A stretch of 64,000 nucleotides of DNA. Source: Bradyrhizobium stylosanthis. Its GTDB lineage: Bacteria; Pseudomonadota; Alphaproteobacteria; Rhizobiales; Xanthobacteraceae. The stretch spans positions 57,012 to 121,011 of the forward strand of contig NZ_LVEM01000010.1 in the NCBI RefSeq assembly GCF_001641335.1, written 5' to 3'. Shown here one piece after another: positions 17,616-26,032 of this stretch. The notes beneath the pieces were generated by a model that saw only the letters and a program-made list of their open reading frames with translations, had not been told where the DNA came from and did not search any database. The position numbers and the translations under genes are program-made. Each line of letters starts with the position of its first letter. Position 1 is the stretch's first letter.

Positions 17616-19217
17616 ATGAACGTCGATTCGCACGATGAAGGGGAATGGTGGCGATCCGCGGTCATCTACGAGATCGCGCTGATTTCTTTCCAGGACTCGA
17701 ATGGCGACGGCAAGGGCGACCTTGCCGGCCTGATCGCACGCATCGACTATCTGAAATGGCTGGGCGTCGATGCAGTCTGGCTAACACCGATCTACAAAAG
17801 TCCGTTCCGCGATCTCGGCTACGACATCTCCGACTATCGCGTCATCGACCCTGCCTTCGGCTGCCTCGACCAGTTCGACGAACTCCTCAAAGCCCTGCAC
17901 GCTGAAGGCATTCGGTTGATTCTCGACCTCGTCCCCAATCACACCGCAAACGACCACAAATGGTTCGTTGAGAGCAGCAGCTCACCTCATCGCGCGAAGG
18001 CCGACTGGTACATATGGGCCGATGCCGCCGAGAACGGCGGGCCGCCCAACAACTGGATGAGCCGCTTTGGCGGCAGCGCCTGGGAATGGTGCGAAGCGCG
18101 GAGGCAATACTATTATCACTCCTTCCTGGTCGAGCAGCCCGACTTGAACTGGCGTAATCCGCAGGTGCGTGCCGCGATCGCGGAAGTCATGCGCTTTTGG
18201 CTCGATCGCGGCGTCGACGGCTTCCGCGTCGATGCCAGCGCGGTCCTGATCAAGGACGTGCTCCTGCGCGACAATCCACCCAACCCGGACGCCGCGGGCA
18301 AGCCGCCGCCGCAGCGCCACACGCCGGTCTTCACCGACGACAGGCCGGAAACCATGAATTGCATCGAGTTCATCCGGGAGGTAATCGACAGCTATCCCGC
18401 GCGTCTGCTCTGCGGCGAGGTCCAGGGCGAGACCGATCGCATCGGGCACTTCTACGGCACGGAGCGGCCGCGGTTGCATCTGCCGCTCAACTTTGCGCTG
18501 CTCGATGCCTCATGGGAAGCGCTGTCGCTGCAAGCGGCGATCGATGCTTATTTCAACGCCCTGCCGGAGCACGCATGGCCGGTCTGGGTGGTCGGCGGGC
18601 ACGACAAACAGCGTGTAGCCAGTAAGATCGGTGAGGCCCAGATGCGCGTGCTGGCCATGCTTCTGATGACGCTGCGGGGGACTCCATTTTTCTACATGGG
18701 CGACGAGATAGGCCGCAAGCGTGTTTCCATCCCGTCCGACCAAGTACGCGATCCCTTCGAGAAGCTGGTGCCGGGATTTGGATTGTGCCGAGATCCAGAG
18801 CGCGCTCCGATGCGTTGGGACGACAGCCCCCATGGCGGTTTCACGACGGGCATTCCATGGTTACCGCTGGAGCGCGATTGCGGGCTTAACGTAACCGCGC
18901 AGCAGAGCGACGATCACTCGATCCTGATGCTGTTTCGCGGGCTAATCGCGCTGCGTCAAGAGCAGGAATGCCTGCGTCAGGGCCGTTACGTACCTCTACG
19001 ATCGCGCGACGATGTTCTTGCCTACAAGCGGACCAGCGCCACAAACGAAATCCTGGTCGCGCTCAATATCAGCGCCGAGCCACGGAAATGGCATTGGCAG
19101 GGCCGCTACCGCCTGCTGATGTCGACGTATCTGGACCGTTCGGCGCAGACCCTGCCGGAAACCTCGATCCTGCTTCGACCTAATGAAGGCGTCGTCATCG
19201 CGATCGATATCGGGTAG
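17616..19217 (+). CDS. GH13 alpha-amylase-family glucosidase
   Basis: A 533-residue GH13 enzyme. The four conserved regions are visible: DLVPNHT, GFRVDASAV (nucleophile Asp), LLCGEVQGE (acid/base Glu) and GGHDKQR (transition-state Asp; the usual Asn is Gly). The N-terminus (WWRSAVIYEIALISFQDSNG, then DGKGDLAGL) and the length match oligo-1,6-glucosidase/alpha-glucosidase types more than long trehalose synthases. It acts on alpha-glucosides, probably in the cytoplasm as no signal peptide is seen. It follows the membrane protein by 38 bases. Confidence 0.9.
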   Translation: MNVDSHDEGEWWRSAVIYEIALISFQDSNGDGKGDLAGLIARIDYLKWLGVDAVWLTPIYKSPFRDLGYDISDYRVIDPAFGCLDQFDELLKALHAEGIRLILDLVPNHTANDHKWFVESSSSPHRAKADWYIWADAAENGGPPNNWMSRFGGSAWEWCEARRQYYYHSFLVEQPDLNWRNPQVRAAIAEVMRFWLDRGVDGFRVDASAVLIKDVLLRDNPPNPDAAGKPPPQRHTPVFTDDRPETMNCIEFIREVIDSYPARLLCGEVQGETDRIGHFYGTERPRLHLPLNFALLDASWEALSLQAAIDAYFNALPEHAWPVWVVGGHDKQRVASKIGEAQMRVLAMLLMTLRGTPFFYMGDEIGRKRVSIPSDQVRDPFEKLVPGFGLCRDPERAPMRWDDSPHGGFTTGIPWLPLERDCGLNVTAQQSDDHSILMLFRGLIALRQEQECLRQGRYVPLRSRDDVLAYKRTSATNEILVALNISAEPRKWHWQGRYRLLMSTYLDRSAQTLPETSILLRPNEGVVIAIDIG

Positions 19218-19363
19218 TCGACCGAGGAACCATCCCCACGCGTAGGAGTCTCACCAACATGTCCGGCGCCGATCTTCCTGCTGCCGGAGAAGACCGGATG
19301 GACCCTTTGGCCGGCGCTCATCCGTCCTTCAGGGGGTCAGCGGCGTGAGCTCGTACGCAAGCC

Positions 19364-19510
19364 ATGGGCAAAACCAAGCAGGCGGTCGGTGAGATCATTG
19401 GAGATCAGTATCTGCACGAGGACGGCAAGATGCAGGCGCAGCTTCTCCGCGACCAAAACGACAAACCAAGCGAGCTCAATCCGTTCAAGAAGCTCGACGA
19501 ACCCTCGTGA
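19364..19510 (+). CDS. CsbD-like stress protein (48 aa)
   Basis: ATG 19364 to TGA 19510 encodes 48 residues. KTKQAVGEIIGDQYLHEDGK matches the CsbD family of tiny general-stress proteins. The stop overlaps the next start as GTGA, so the two genes are probably coupled. An upstream 29-codon ORF (ATG 19260 after GTAGGAG) is possible but unsupported. Confidence 0.7.
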   Translation: MGKTKQAVGEIIGDQYLHEDGKMQAQLLRDQNDKPSELNPFKKLDEPS

Positions 19511-20670
19511 GTGCGGCTACTCCGGCCGTTACTCCCGGTGAGCCGGCCGAGGCAAACGCAGCGGCGCGGAGCCGGCGGAGATCCCACTGGATCGCGACAT
19601 TCCAAGTCGGCCTAATCAGCAGCACGTTTTCGACCGTCGTCAGTCAGCTCTTCGCGGCGCGAATCGGCCGCGATGCTGCGGTCGATTGGATGACAGTTGC
19701 GACTATCCCGGTGCGCGACTGGGCCATCACCGCAGTGCCGTCGTGGAGCGCGGTTCTCACCGGCATCGCCTTTCATCAATGGGCAGATCTTTCTTGGGCG
19801 CTGGTCTTCTTCGGCTTGCTCGGGCGCTGGACGGCTGATCTGCGCCCGCTGACGATACTTGTTCTCGCGCTTCCCTGGGCGGTTGTCTCGTCGCGCATGG
19901 AATGGTTCCTGCTAGTGCCGATGTTTCCGTTCTGGCAGCCGCTCTTCACGCTGCAGCAACCGTACTGGATCGGGCTGCTTGTTCATGGCTCGTCGACGAC
20001 CATGTATCCCCTGTTCGCTCGGTTGCGCTGGGCTCGAGGAAAGGTGCCGGAGCATGATGTGCGCTTCACCAACGCTTGGTCCAGCGGTGCGCTTATCGTC
20101 ATTGCAATGCTCGCAATTGTCGCCCTGTTCGGCGACCACGGGTACGAGTTGCCGTGGGTCGGCCGCGACAGGGATACCGATCAAACCTATATCCGCCACA
20201 TGACTACACACCACGCTCAAGGCATCGAGCTGGCGCGGCTCGCCGGTGAACGCGCCCAGGATCCGCATCTCCGCAAGCTCGCGATGCTGATGGCCGCGAG
20301 CCAAACTGGTGAAGGCCGCATTTTCGAAAATTGGTGGCTAAGCTGGTTCGACACCGAGATGCCCGACTGCAAAACGGAAGAACGCGCCGCCATGCCGGGC
20401 TTCCTGTCGCCGGCCGAAGTGCGCCAAGTGAAGGCCGCGCCGTCAGACCAATTCGACGCCACTTTCATCGAAATGATGAGCAAGCATCACAGGGGAGCGG
20501 TCGAGATGGCCGATCAGATGTGGCACAGCCGCGGGGATCCGCGCTTGCGCATCATGGCCCACGCCATACGTCACCAGCAACAGGGCGAGATCGCATTAAT
20601 GCACCGCACGAGCGGCCTCGCTGCGGTCGCCGCAGCCGTCAGCAACATGCTCAGTGACAACGTCAATTAA
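19507..20670 (+). CDS. Membrane protein with C-terminal DUF305 domain
   Basis: A 387-residue protein starting at GTG 19507 inside the CsbD stop. Residues about 25-205 are membrane-spanning (GIAFHQWADLSWALVFFGLL, LTILVLALPWAVV, ALIVIAMLAIVALFG). Residues about 225-370 are a DUF305 domain, a helical His-rich fold linked to metals and haem in other bacteria: YIRHMTTHHAQGIELARLAG and FIEMMSKHHRGAVEMADQM carry the paired histidines. DUF305 proteins are usually short and secreted; the fused multi-helix N-terminus is unusual. Confidence 0.8.
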   Translation: MSAATPAVTPGEPAEANAAARSRRRSHWIATFQVGLISSTFSTVVSQLFAARIGRDAAVDWMTVATIPVRDWAITAVPSWSAVLTGIAFHQWADLSWALVFFGLLGRWTADLRPLTILVLALPWAVVSSRMEWFLLVPMFPFWQPLFTLQQPYWIGLLVHGSSTTMYPLFARLRWARGKVPEHDVRFTNAWSSGALIVIAMLAIVALFGDHGYELPWVGRDRDTDQTYIRHMTTHHAQGIELARLAGERAQDPHLRKLAMLMAASQTGEGRIFENWWLSWFDTEMPDCKTEERAAMPGFLSPAEVRQVKAAPSDQFDATFIEMMSKHHRGAVEMADQMWHSRGDPRLRIMAHAIRHQQQGEIALMHRTSGLAAVAAAVSNMLSDNVN

Positions 20671-20854
20671 TCTCGGTCAGCGCCTCGTAGTTTCCTGACC
20701 TGAGGCGGATGAATTAATCGGGGTAACCGCTTCCGCCAAAGAAGATCCATTCGTCGGCCTGCCTGAGCCCACGGGCTGGACTGTCACTCATCCCCGCCAC
20801 AAGAACGGCGCCAGCTCTCGGACGCTCGCATTATAGAACTGATCAGACTCTCGG

Positions 20855-21040
20855 CTAGTTTTGCAGGCGAAGATTTCGGCTGAGGTCGACCGCGTGCTCG
20901 GCATCTCGAACCTTCTTCAGCAACGCTTCTCTCTCTGACCCGCGTGCCAATTCCGCACGTGTCTTCAAGTCCTCGGCAAAATGCGATAACCGATCTTCGA
21001 GAGTGTCGACCTGCTTGAAACGTCTACGCTTCGATCCCAT
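20855..21040 (-). CDS. Small basic coiled protein (paralogue of 27774)
   Basis: From ATG 21040 the product has 61 residues: GSKRRRFKQVDTLEDRLSHF, a charged helix, then GSEREALLKKVRDAEHAVDL. The gene at 27774-27977 has the same plan (RRRFKQQFTLRDRLAAW, GAERDALVAKVRQAEIANRL). The open frame upstream of 21040 is not family-like. The flanks 20671-20854 and 21128-21393 show no gene. Confidence 0.65.
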   Translation of the reverse strand: MGSKRRRFKQVDTLEDRLSHFAEDLKTRAELARGSEREALLKKVRDAEHAVDLSRNLRLQN

Positions 21041-21393
21041 CGCACGATCCTTTCGGTACAATGAGTACAGATCTACGACTGCCGGCCAATAACAAAGGTT
21101 AGGCGGTACCGCGAAAGCTTGATGCAAAGGATCTCGACACCGATAAGTGCCGATCTCGATACCACTATGTCGCTGTACGGATAGAGCTTGTTACGGACTG
21201 CACTTGCAATCTACCCGCCGCACATCGAACGCATTCGGATTTCCGAGAATGCTTTTGCCTATCGGCCGAGTTCAATAGGAACGGCTAACCGAACTGCTGA
21301 TTGTCATCTGCTGGCTCATTGCGGGCTGGCAATGCGGCCCCGGTCCACCCCCCTCTCGGTGCGGCTTGGGGCCGCCCCCTTGCGAGAAAACAC

Positions 21394-21561
21394 TTGAAGC
21401 AATTCGATGACAACGACGTCCGCAACCGCGCTTTCCTGCTGTGGGAGCGCGCCGAAAAGCCCTGCGGAAAGATGGACGAATTTTGGTATGAGGCCGAGCG
21501 ACAATTGGAACGGGAACGCCTTCTCGAACTGGCAGCTGCCGGTTCGGCTCTGACCGATTAA
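21394..21561 (+). CDS. DUF2934 small protein
   Basis: The core VRNRAFLLWERAEKPCGKMD then EFWYEAERQL is the DUF2934 signature (Ala-Phe-Leu-Leu-Trp helix, then Trp and basic helix). A TTG at 21394 is the first start near the family region; the frame is open to 21301. A paralogue is at 37789. Function unknown. Confidence 0.6.
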   Translation: MKQFDDNDVRNRAFLLWERAEKPCGKMDEFWYEAERQLERERLLELAAAGSALTD

Positions 21562-21657
21562 TCTGCTCTAGCGTTCAGTCCGAGGCAAAACCTTCTATCT
21601 TTAGCCGTCACCTGGATCCGTCAGAAAGGGCGGTGAAGAAGCGCTAGTGCTGAGAGA

Positions 21658-21702
21658 CGGCCCCGGCTCAACGAGGATAGGTTTTTGTAACCGGAGCCGC
21701 CC
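21658..21702. repeat. GGCYCC-type intergenic hairpin, member 1
   Basis: CGGCTC (21664-21669) pairs with GAGCCG (21694-21699) inside a longer imperfect GC-rich palindrome. It is a looser relative of the hairpins at 25949, 26591, 27410 and 34078. No gene is seen between 21562 and 21788. Confidence 0.4.
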
Positions 21703-21788
21703 GCCAGCTCGGAGGCGAGCCAGCACACCGACAATTGACGTCGCGAACGTACGTTCCTACCAGTGAGGCGGCCAGGTGGGCCCCGCCC

Positions 21789-22049
21789 TTAGTTCAACTT
21801 TCGGCGCAATTTTTTGGTAATCTCCCTGAGGTCGGCCGCGTATTGCTCGATGATCTCAGTTCTTTTGGGGGCTGCAGGAAAGCTGGCTAATTGAGTTCCA
21901 TCCGCGCGTACAACAGTTACTTCTTGCCCGGCGCGAGCGGCAATTTTCTCCGCAAGCTCAAGCGCGGCCAGATCGTCAGCCAGATCGAGAATGATCAAGC
22001 GATAACTATTGCGAGTAGGCCTGCTATCCATCGCAGCGGAATAGCCCAA
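21789..22049 (-). CDS. Small hypothetical protein with C-terminal amphipathic helix
   Basis: 86 residues. The first part (YRLIILDLADDLAALELAEK, IAARAGQEVTVVRADG) is a mixed alpha/beta stretch. The end (IEQYAADLREITKKLRRKLN) resembles the end of the gene at 27532 (LEEYAAELRELLRKLRGKFH), so the helix is shared between otherwise different proteins. Function unknown. Confidence 0.6.
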   Translation of the reverse strand: MGYSAAMDSRPTRNSYRLIILDLADDLAALELAEKIAARAGQEVTVVRADGTQLASFPAAPKRTEIIEQYAADLREITKKLRRKLN

Positions 22050-22188
22050 GTGCCTGCAACCAGCATTAACTTACGATATCTCCGACGACCTCGGACACAA
22101 CCGGACATAGCGACAGCAGAAACGTGGAGTCCCTAGGCCTCCGAATGTACGCTGATCTCTGCCGAATGATTCGGCAGGGAGAGTAACA

Positions 22189-22431
22189 ATGGCAGTCAAC
22201 AAGCCTACGGGCGACAACACCAGGAAAGGCGCGGTGAAGACGCGTTCTCAAACCAAGACGACCATCGGCGGTGCGAGCGGATGGACGAAGCGCAACCAAT
22301 CGTCAGGTGAGTTCATGGCGGTCAAGAAGCCAAAAAAGACGAAGAAGGCTGCGAAGAAATTCAAAGGTGTCCGGGTCGAAAAGAAGAAGGCCAAAAAGGC
22401 GGCTAAGAAGAAGACTGCAAAAAAGCGCTAA
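22189..22431 (+). CDS. Small protein with histone H1-like lysine tail
   Basis: 80 residues starting at ATG 22189 behind GGGAGAG. The N-terminal half (MAVNKPTGDNTRKGAVKTRS, GASGWTKRNQSSGEFM) matches a widespread rhizobial hypothetical family. The last 36 residues are mostly Lys and Ala (KKPKKTKKAAKKFKG, KKKAKKAAKKKTAKKR), as in bacterial histone H1-like DNA-binding tails. Nucleic-acid binding is likely but unproven. Confidence 0.7.
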   Translation: MAVNKPTGDNTRKGAVKTRSQTKTTIGGASGWTKRNQSSGEFMAVKKPKKTKKAAKKFKGVRVEKKKAKKAAKKKTAKKR

Positions 22432-22455
22432 CTCGGCGGACCTTGGGCGAAGGCT

Positions 22456-22644
22456 TCAAGTGCTATCGCCCACTTTTTCACCTCTTGAAGCGGTAGAAAG
22501 CCGCTCCAATTGACCCGCCAGCCCAGTTAGCGTTCTCGCGATATTTCTCATCAGGAAGCCGCGCTCGGAAGATGTGCCAACGAGCTGGGAAAGATTCCTA
22601 TATTCAGTAGCAAGTTCTCTGCATTTCTCTGCGGTAATCATCAT
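22456..22644 (-). CDS. Small helical protein, third member of duplicated cassette
   Basis: 62 residues: ITAEKCRELATEYRNLSQL, RGFLMRNIARTLTGLAGQLE. The gene at 36545 is a close paralogue. It lies downstream of the small membrane gene in the same order as at 36 kb. Function unknown. Confidence 0.7.
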   Translation of the reverse strand: MMITAEKCRELATEYRNLSQLVGTSSERGFLMRNIARTLTGLAGQLERLSTASRGEKVGDST

Positions 22645-22762
22645 CGGTTCCTACCGAGCAAACGATTCAAGATTGCCGCGGTGCTGCAGGCGAAAATGCC
22701 ATTCTTAGAGGTCCAGCAATGTTTAGGATCGCTTGACCGGAGCGCTTTGCGGAAGTCTCGCC

Positions 22763-23092
22763 TCACTTTAAGGCTCGCCAGTATCCGACCAGCGCGCGCC
22801 ATTCAAGGAAGACAATAACCGCACCGACGAGCACGGTCCCGATCGCAGCCATCAGCAAGATCATTCCCAACATCGAATCCACTCGCGTAGCGAGGTTTGC
22901 AAAGTACCAAAGTGAACAGAGGTTCCAATCATCCTTTCGGTGGCTTCTGAATGCCAGATGATCGGGTCCGGAAAAAGCCAACACCCCGCAAGACCTGGTG
23001 ATCGCGATCTGCGAGCGACGAAGCATGGCATGCTTCAACTCGTCCGCGACGTGCGATCTCTCGGTGGCTTCAACAACAAGTCCCGCAATCAA
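22763..23092 (-). CDS. Cassette copy A: helical segment joined in frame to a small membrane segment
   Basis: The frame from TTG 23092 encodes 109 residues. Residues about 15-43 (VADELKHAMLRRSQIAITRS) match the gene at 35917, and residues 74-109 (MLGMILLMAAIGTVLVG, VIVFLEWRALVGYWRA) match the separate 36-residue gene at 36156. Here both lie in one frame. An internal ATG at about 22873, preceded by the same conserved leader as at 36 kb, is likely the true start of the membrane protein. Confidence 0.6.
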   Translation of the reverse strand: MIAGLVVEATERSHVADELKHAMLRRSQIAITRSCGVLAFSGPDHLAFRSHRKDDWNLCSLWYFANLATRVDSMLGMILLMAAIGTVLVGAVIVFLEWRALVGYWRALK

Positions 23093-23149
23093 TTCCCGTC
23101 GACTGGTGAGGTTCGCCTCCGAAAGTGGAGACTAATCTAAGTTAAGAAG

Positions 23150-23323
23150 ATGGTCCTCATCGAGCGGAGATGTGAGACAGCCCCGGCTGGCAAGGTCGTT
23201 GGGGACAGGCCGAGGCCGCCGCTCCGCCAACTCGGCAGCCAAGTCGATGACGAGACCAACACGACCGGAGGAGTGCCCTTCAGGGCGACGCGTGGTCAAA
23301 AAAGGTCTCAACCCGTGCGATGA
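23150..23323 (+). CDS. Possible 57-residue ORF
   Basis: ATG 23150 to TGA 23323 has moderately G/C-rich third positions and a basic sequence (VLIERRCETAPAGKVVGDR). No family is recognised and the ribosome site is weak. The rest of 23093-23511 holds nothing else. Confidence 0.3.
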   Translation: MVLIERRCETAPAGKVVGDRPRPPLRQLGSQVDDETNTTGGVPFRATRGQKRSQPVR

Positions 23324-23511
23324 AGAAACGCAGCTCGCTCTCTTGCGAGACAGCAAAGTGGGCATACGGGACAAGGCGGCAATCCTGCTTTCTCTGCTCA
23401 AGCTTGACGTCTGGCGAGAGCGCGCTGCGGCCTCGGGTCCGACGCGCGGAAAGCAACCAATTCGACTCTATCCTGTTATTGCCGGCACAGTCACTTGTAG
23501 GGAGACAAAAT

Positions 23512-23832
23512 ATGTCACGTCTAACTTTGCTGGCCACAACCTTGCTGATACTTGCGTCTGCGCCAGCCAGCGCTCAGTCGCAGCCCGCGCAAAGCGGACC
23601 GGGCAACAACGCGGTCAACAACTCCAATCAGAACAACTCGAACGCTCCGGTCGCGGGCCGTAACAGCTTCACCGAGGGCCAAGCGAAATCGCGGATCGAG
23701 GACGCGGGATATTCAAACGTCTCCGGCCTGCAGAAGGACAATGACGGCGTCTGGCGCGGCAAGGCCGACAAGGCAGGCGCCAAAGCGGACGTCAGCGTGG
23801 ACTTCCAAGGCAATGTCAATCCCGCAAAGTAA
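23512..23832 (+). CDS. Secreted PepSY-like small protein
   Basis: ATG 23512 behind AGGGAG gives 106 residues. A signal peptide (MSRLTLLATTLLILASAPAS) precedes an Asn/Ser/Gln-rich linker and a domain with AKSRIEDAGYSNVSGLQKDN, DGVWRGKA and VSVDFQGNV, the layout of PepSY-like periplasmic domains. It is 12 bases before the next gene and likely cotranscribed. Confidence 0.7.
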   Translation: MSRLTLLATTLLILASAPASAQSQPAQSGPGNNAVNNSNQNNSNAPVAGRNSFTEGQAKSRIEDAGYSNVSGLQKDNDGVWRGKADKAGAKADVSVDFQGNVNPAK

Positions 23833-23844
23833 GGAGAAGATAGC

Positions 23845-24480
23845 ATGACGATCACCATCTCTCGCCTCTACGACAACTATTCCGATGCCGAGCGGGCAGT
23901 CACCCGGCTCGAGAGCGCCGGTGTGCCGCACTCAGACATCAGCATCGTCGCCAACAATTCAGACAATTGGTACGGTTCACAGAGGGGCAAAGTCGACCGT
24001 GACCGCGACGGTGTCGACGATCGTGCCGAAAGTGCCGGCGCCGGTGCCGGCATTGGGGCCGGCATCGGCGGCGCGGCAGGTCTCCTGGCGGGCCTCGGCA
24101 TGTTGGCCATACCCGGTCTCGGGCCGGTCGTGGCTGCGGGATGGCTCGCCTCTACGGCCGCCGGCGCTGCCGCGGGCGCTGCAACGGGTGGCATCGTCGG
24201 CGCGCTCACCCAGGCCGGCGTCTCCAAGGAAGATGCATCTCGCTACGCGGAAGGCGTTCGGCGCGGTGGCACGCTCGTCTCAGCAAGAGTCCCCGATGCT
24301 GATCGCCCACGCCTGGATGCACTGCTCCATGAAAGGTCCGTCAATTTGCAGGACCGGAGTTCCGCTTGGCAGAAGGCGGGCTGGACCGACTTCGATGCCG
24401 CGAGCCCGCCATTGTCTCCGGAGGATATTGGCCGCGAGCGCGAACTTTACGGCGCTCCTGGGCGCCGATCAGACTTGTGA
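23845..24480 (+). CDS. General-stress-protein-like (YflT/GsiB-type) membrane-associated protein
   Basis: 211 residues. The N-terminus (ISRLYDNYSDAERAVTRLES, GVPHSDISIVANN) is the small fold of heat-induced stress proteins (YflT/17M family). A glycine/alanine-rich hydrophobic middle (GIGAGIGGAAGLLAGLGML, GWLASTAAGAAAGAATGGI) is a glycine-zipper-like region. The C-terminal part (DASRYAEGVRRGGTLVSARV) closes the domain. Expected role: stress-induced, biochemical function unknown. Confidence 0.75.
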   Translation: MTITISRLYDNYSDAERAVTRLESAGVPHSDISIVANNSDNWYGSQRGKVDRDRDGVDDRAESAGAGAGIGAGIGGAAGLLAGLGMLAIPGLGPVVAAGWLASTAAGAAAGAATGGIVGALTQAGVSKEDASRYAEGVRRGGTLVSARVPDADRPRLDALLHERSVNLQDRSSAWQKAGWTDFDAASPPLSPEDIGRERELYGAPGRRSDL

Positions 24481-24493
24481 TTTTTAACTCTGA

Positions 24494-24517
24494 AAGGCCC
24501 CGTACCCGCGGGGCCTT
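24494..24517 (+). terminator. Hairpin terminator
   Basis: AAGGCCCCG (24494-24502) pairs with CGGGGCCTT (24509-24517), six-base loop, 14 bases after the stress-protein stop. Confidence 0.7.
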
Positions 24518-24538
24518 CGTCTGCTGGGCCCCCAGATC

Positions 24539-24775
24539 ATGGCGCGATACTACTTCGACCTAAGAGATGGAACGGAGCTATTTCCGGATGAGGAGGGCGT
24601 CCAGCTGCTGACGCTGCAAGCTGCCGAGATGGAGGCCATGCGCGCCTTGGGCGGGATGGTTCAACAATTGGAGCCGAAGGCGGAAGGTCGGGATATGGCG
24701 ATTGAAGTGCGAAATGAAGATGGGCCGTTGTTTCAGGTCGCGCTCGTGTTCGCGATCAGAAGACCCAAGCACTAG
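24539..24775 (+). CDS. DUF6894-family small protein
   Basis: 78 residues beginning MARYYFDLRDGTELFPDEEG, the signature of DUF6894 (R-Y-F/Y-F then Asp-rich turn), then ALGGMVQQL and MAIEVRNEDGPLFQVALVF. A second member is at 24981 in reverse. Function unknown. No gene is seen in 24776-24980. Confidence 0.7.
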   Translation: MARYYFDLRDGTELFPDEEGVQLLTLQAAEMEAMRALGGMVQQLEPKAEGRDMAIEVRNEDGPLFQVALVFAIRRPKH

Positions 24776-24980
24776 CTTTACCCCGGCGCTCGGGACCGCC
24801 ACGCGCGCCTTCGGGATGATCATCGATAACGCGGACGGGGAAGGTGCTCCTCCGGTCGTGTTGAAATCGTTACCGACTTGCCGCGAGCGGGCAAAGCGGC
24901 CCGGCGCGACATCTCCCTCACTATGCCACCGGGCCGTATCTCTTAGCCAACGCGCGCCGCTATGAGTGGTAGAAGGCGAC

Positions 24981-25199
24981 TTATTTCATTTTCCGCGAGC
25001 CGACGTTGATATAGAAAATCGGCTTTCTTGTTTGATCGGTTACTCCCAGGGACCACTGCTGCCCCGGGCGAAATCTGCCATCGACGTCCCTCAGGACTTC
25101 CCCGGCGAAGATGGTTGCTTGATGCCAAGCTGCTTCATCGTCGCGCAGATCCTCGACTGAGTCATCATCGCTATAAACGTTGAAGAAGTACCTCGGCAT
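24981..25199 (-). CDS. DUF6894-family small protein
   Basis: 72 residues beginning MPRYFFNVYSDDDSVEDLRD, followed by ATIFAGEVLRDVDGRF and WSLGVTDQTRKPIFYINVG. Same family as 24539, convergent with it. The stretch 25200-25466 has only unsupported short frames on both strands. Confidence 0.7.
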   Translation of the reverse strand: MPRYFFNVYSDDDSVEDLRDDEAAWHQATIFAGEVLRDVDGRFRPGQQWSLGVTDQTRKPIFYINVGSRKMK

Positions 25200-25466
25200 G
25201 GCCTATTAACATAGGCTAACGAGCGGAGTTCCTCTGCCCGGCATAGCAGCTCCCTCATTGGTTGACGCCGGCAGCCGGCGATCCCTGGCCCGCGACGATC
25301 TCGCTCGACGCTCTACCCGCGAGTTCGACCACCGATCGCCTCGCGCGACCGCGCGCAGGTCCGGTTTGGCGTCCTTGCGCGAATTCGTGCCGTACCAATC
25401 AATCGGTACTCTCCCGGGGTGTCCTATTTCGTTTCCTTTAATAAATCCGACCAACGATAGCGTGCC

Positions 25467-25619
25467 ATGATTCGACATCTTGACCATCAAGCAGAAGCTC
25501 TCGCTGCGATGAGAAGAGCCATCAGCGCCACCAGCTCGGCAGAGCGCGAGAAGTGGCTGCGCATCGCATTGGCGTGGAAAGACTTGGCGAACCTAGTGAA
25601 TCAAAATGGTGTAGCGTGA
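25467..25619 (+). CDS. Small helical protein (50 aa)
   Basis: ATG 25467 to TGA 25619. The sequence (MIRHLDHQAEALAAMRRAIS, REKWLRIALAWKDLANLVNQ) resembles the helical start of the gene at 26033 (HCLDQAKECQRLAKSAQS, KELALSWRRVAGQMDRY). Its stop overlaps the next start as GTGA. Confidence 0.6.
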   Translation: MIRHLDHQAEALAAMRRAISATSSAEREKWLRIALAWKDLANLVNQNGVA

Positions 25620-25891
25620 CGAAGTTCGCAACGAGCCGCCCCCTTGCCGATCCTGAGGCCGCAGCCCGCAAGCTGGTCGAGATCGCCGGCGCCACGCCCG
25701 CCGTTCAAGACGGCCGGATTTACATTGAGCGGATCAACTCGCAATTCGTTGCGCTGCTGAAAGGCAGTAAGGGCCATCCGGAGTTCGGCAACGGCATCCG
25801 GTACGCGGTCGAGCGCGGCTGGCTGGAGTTGCACGAGAGTGGGACCTATGTCCGCTTGGCCCCGGCCGGCAAGGACCTGCTCGGAGCGTAG
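25616..25891 (+). CDS. Small alpha/beta hypothetical protein (91 aa)
   Basis: GTG 25616 overlaps the previous stop. The product has AAARKLVEIAGATPAVQDGR, IYIERINSQFVALLKGS and RGWLELHESGTYVRLAPAG, a compact winged or mixed fold. A 5'-truncated relative lies at 35461. Function unknown. Coupling to the helical 50-residue gene suggests the two work together. Confidence 0.65.
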   Translation: MTKFATSRPLADPEAAARKLVEIAGATPAVQDGRIYIERINSQFVALLKGSKGHPEFGNGIRYAVERGWLELHESGTYVRLAPAGKDLLGA

Positions 25892-25915
25892 GAACCGCGA
25901 GTTCGGCTCGCCGTT
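25891..25915 (+). promoter_or_regulatory. EcfG-type promoter
   Basis: GGAAC (25891-25895), 16 bases, CGTT (25912-25915), exact consensus, 118 bases before ATG 26033. The first G is the last base of the upstream stop codon. Confidence 0.6.
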
Positions 25916-25948
25916 TGTCTGTCGCTGGCCCGCCGCCGGCCCGGCAGA

Positions 25949-25993
25949 GCGGCTCCGGCCTATCCCCGTTAAGAACCCCCCAGCCGGAGCCGC
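25949..25993. repeat. GGCYCCRGC intergenic hairpin, member 2
   Basis: GCGGCTCCGGC (25949-25959) and GCCGGAGCCGC (25983-25993) are perfect 11-base complements around a 23-base loop. It lies between the EcfG-type promoter and ATG 26033, so it would be in the leader of that transcript. Confidence 0.6.
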
Positions 25994-26032
25994 CTCGCTT
26001 CCGCCCCCGACTCTTGGCCCGAGGATTACGTA

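Noticed and set aside
25206..25490. 94-codon minus and 70-codon plus frames
   Set aside because: Composition is random-like (Arg/Ser-rich) and they overlap each other; neither has a start signal.
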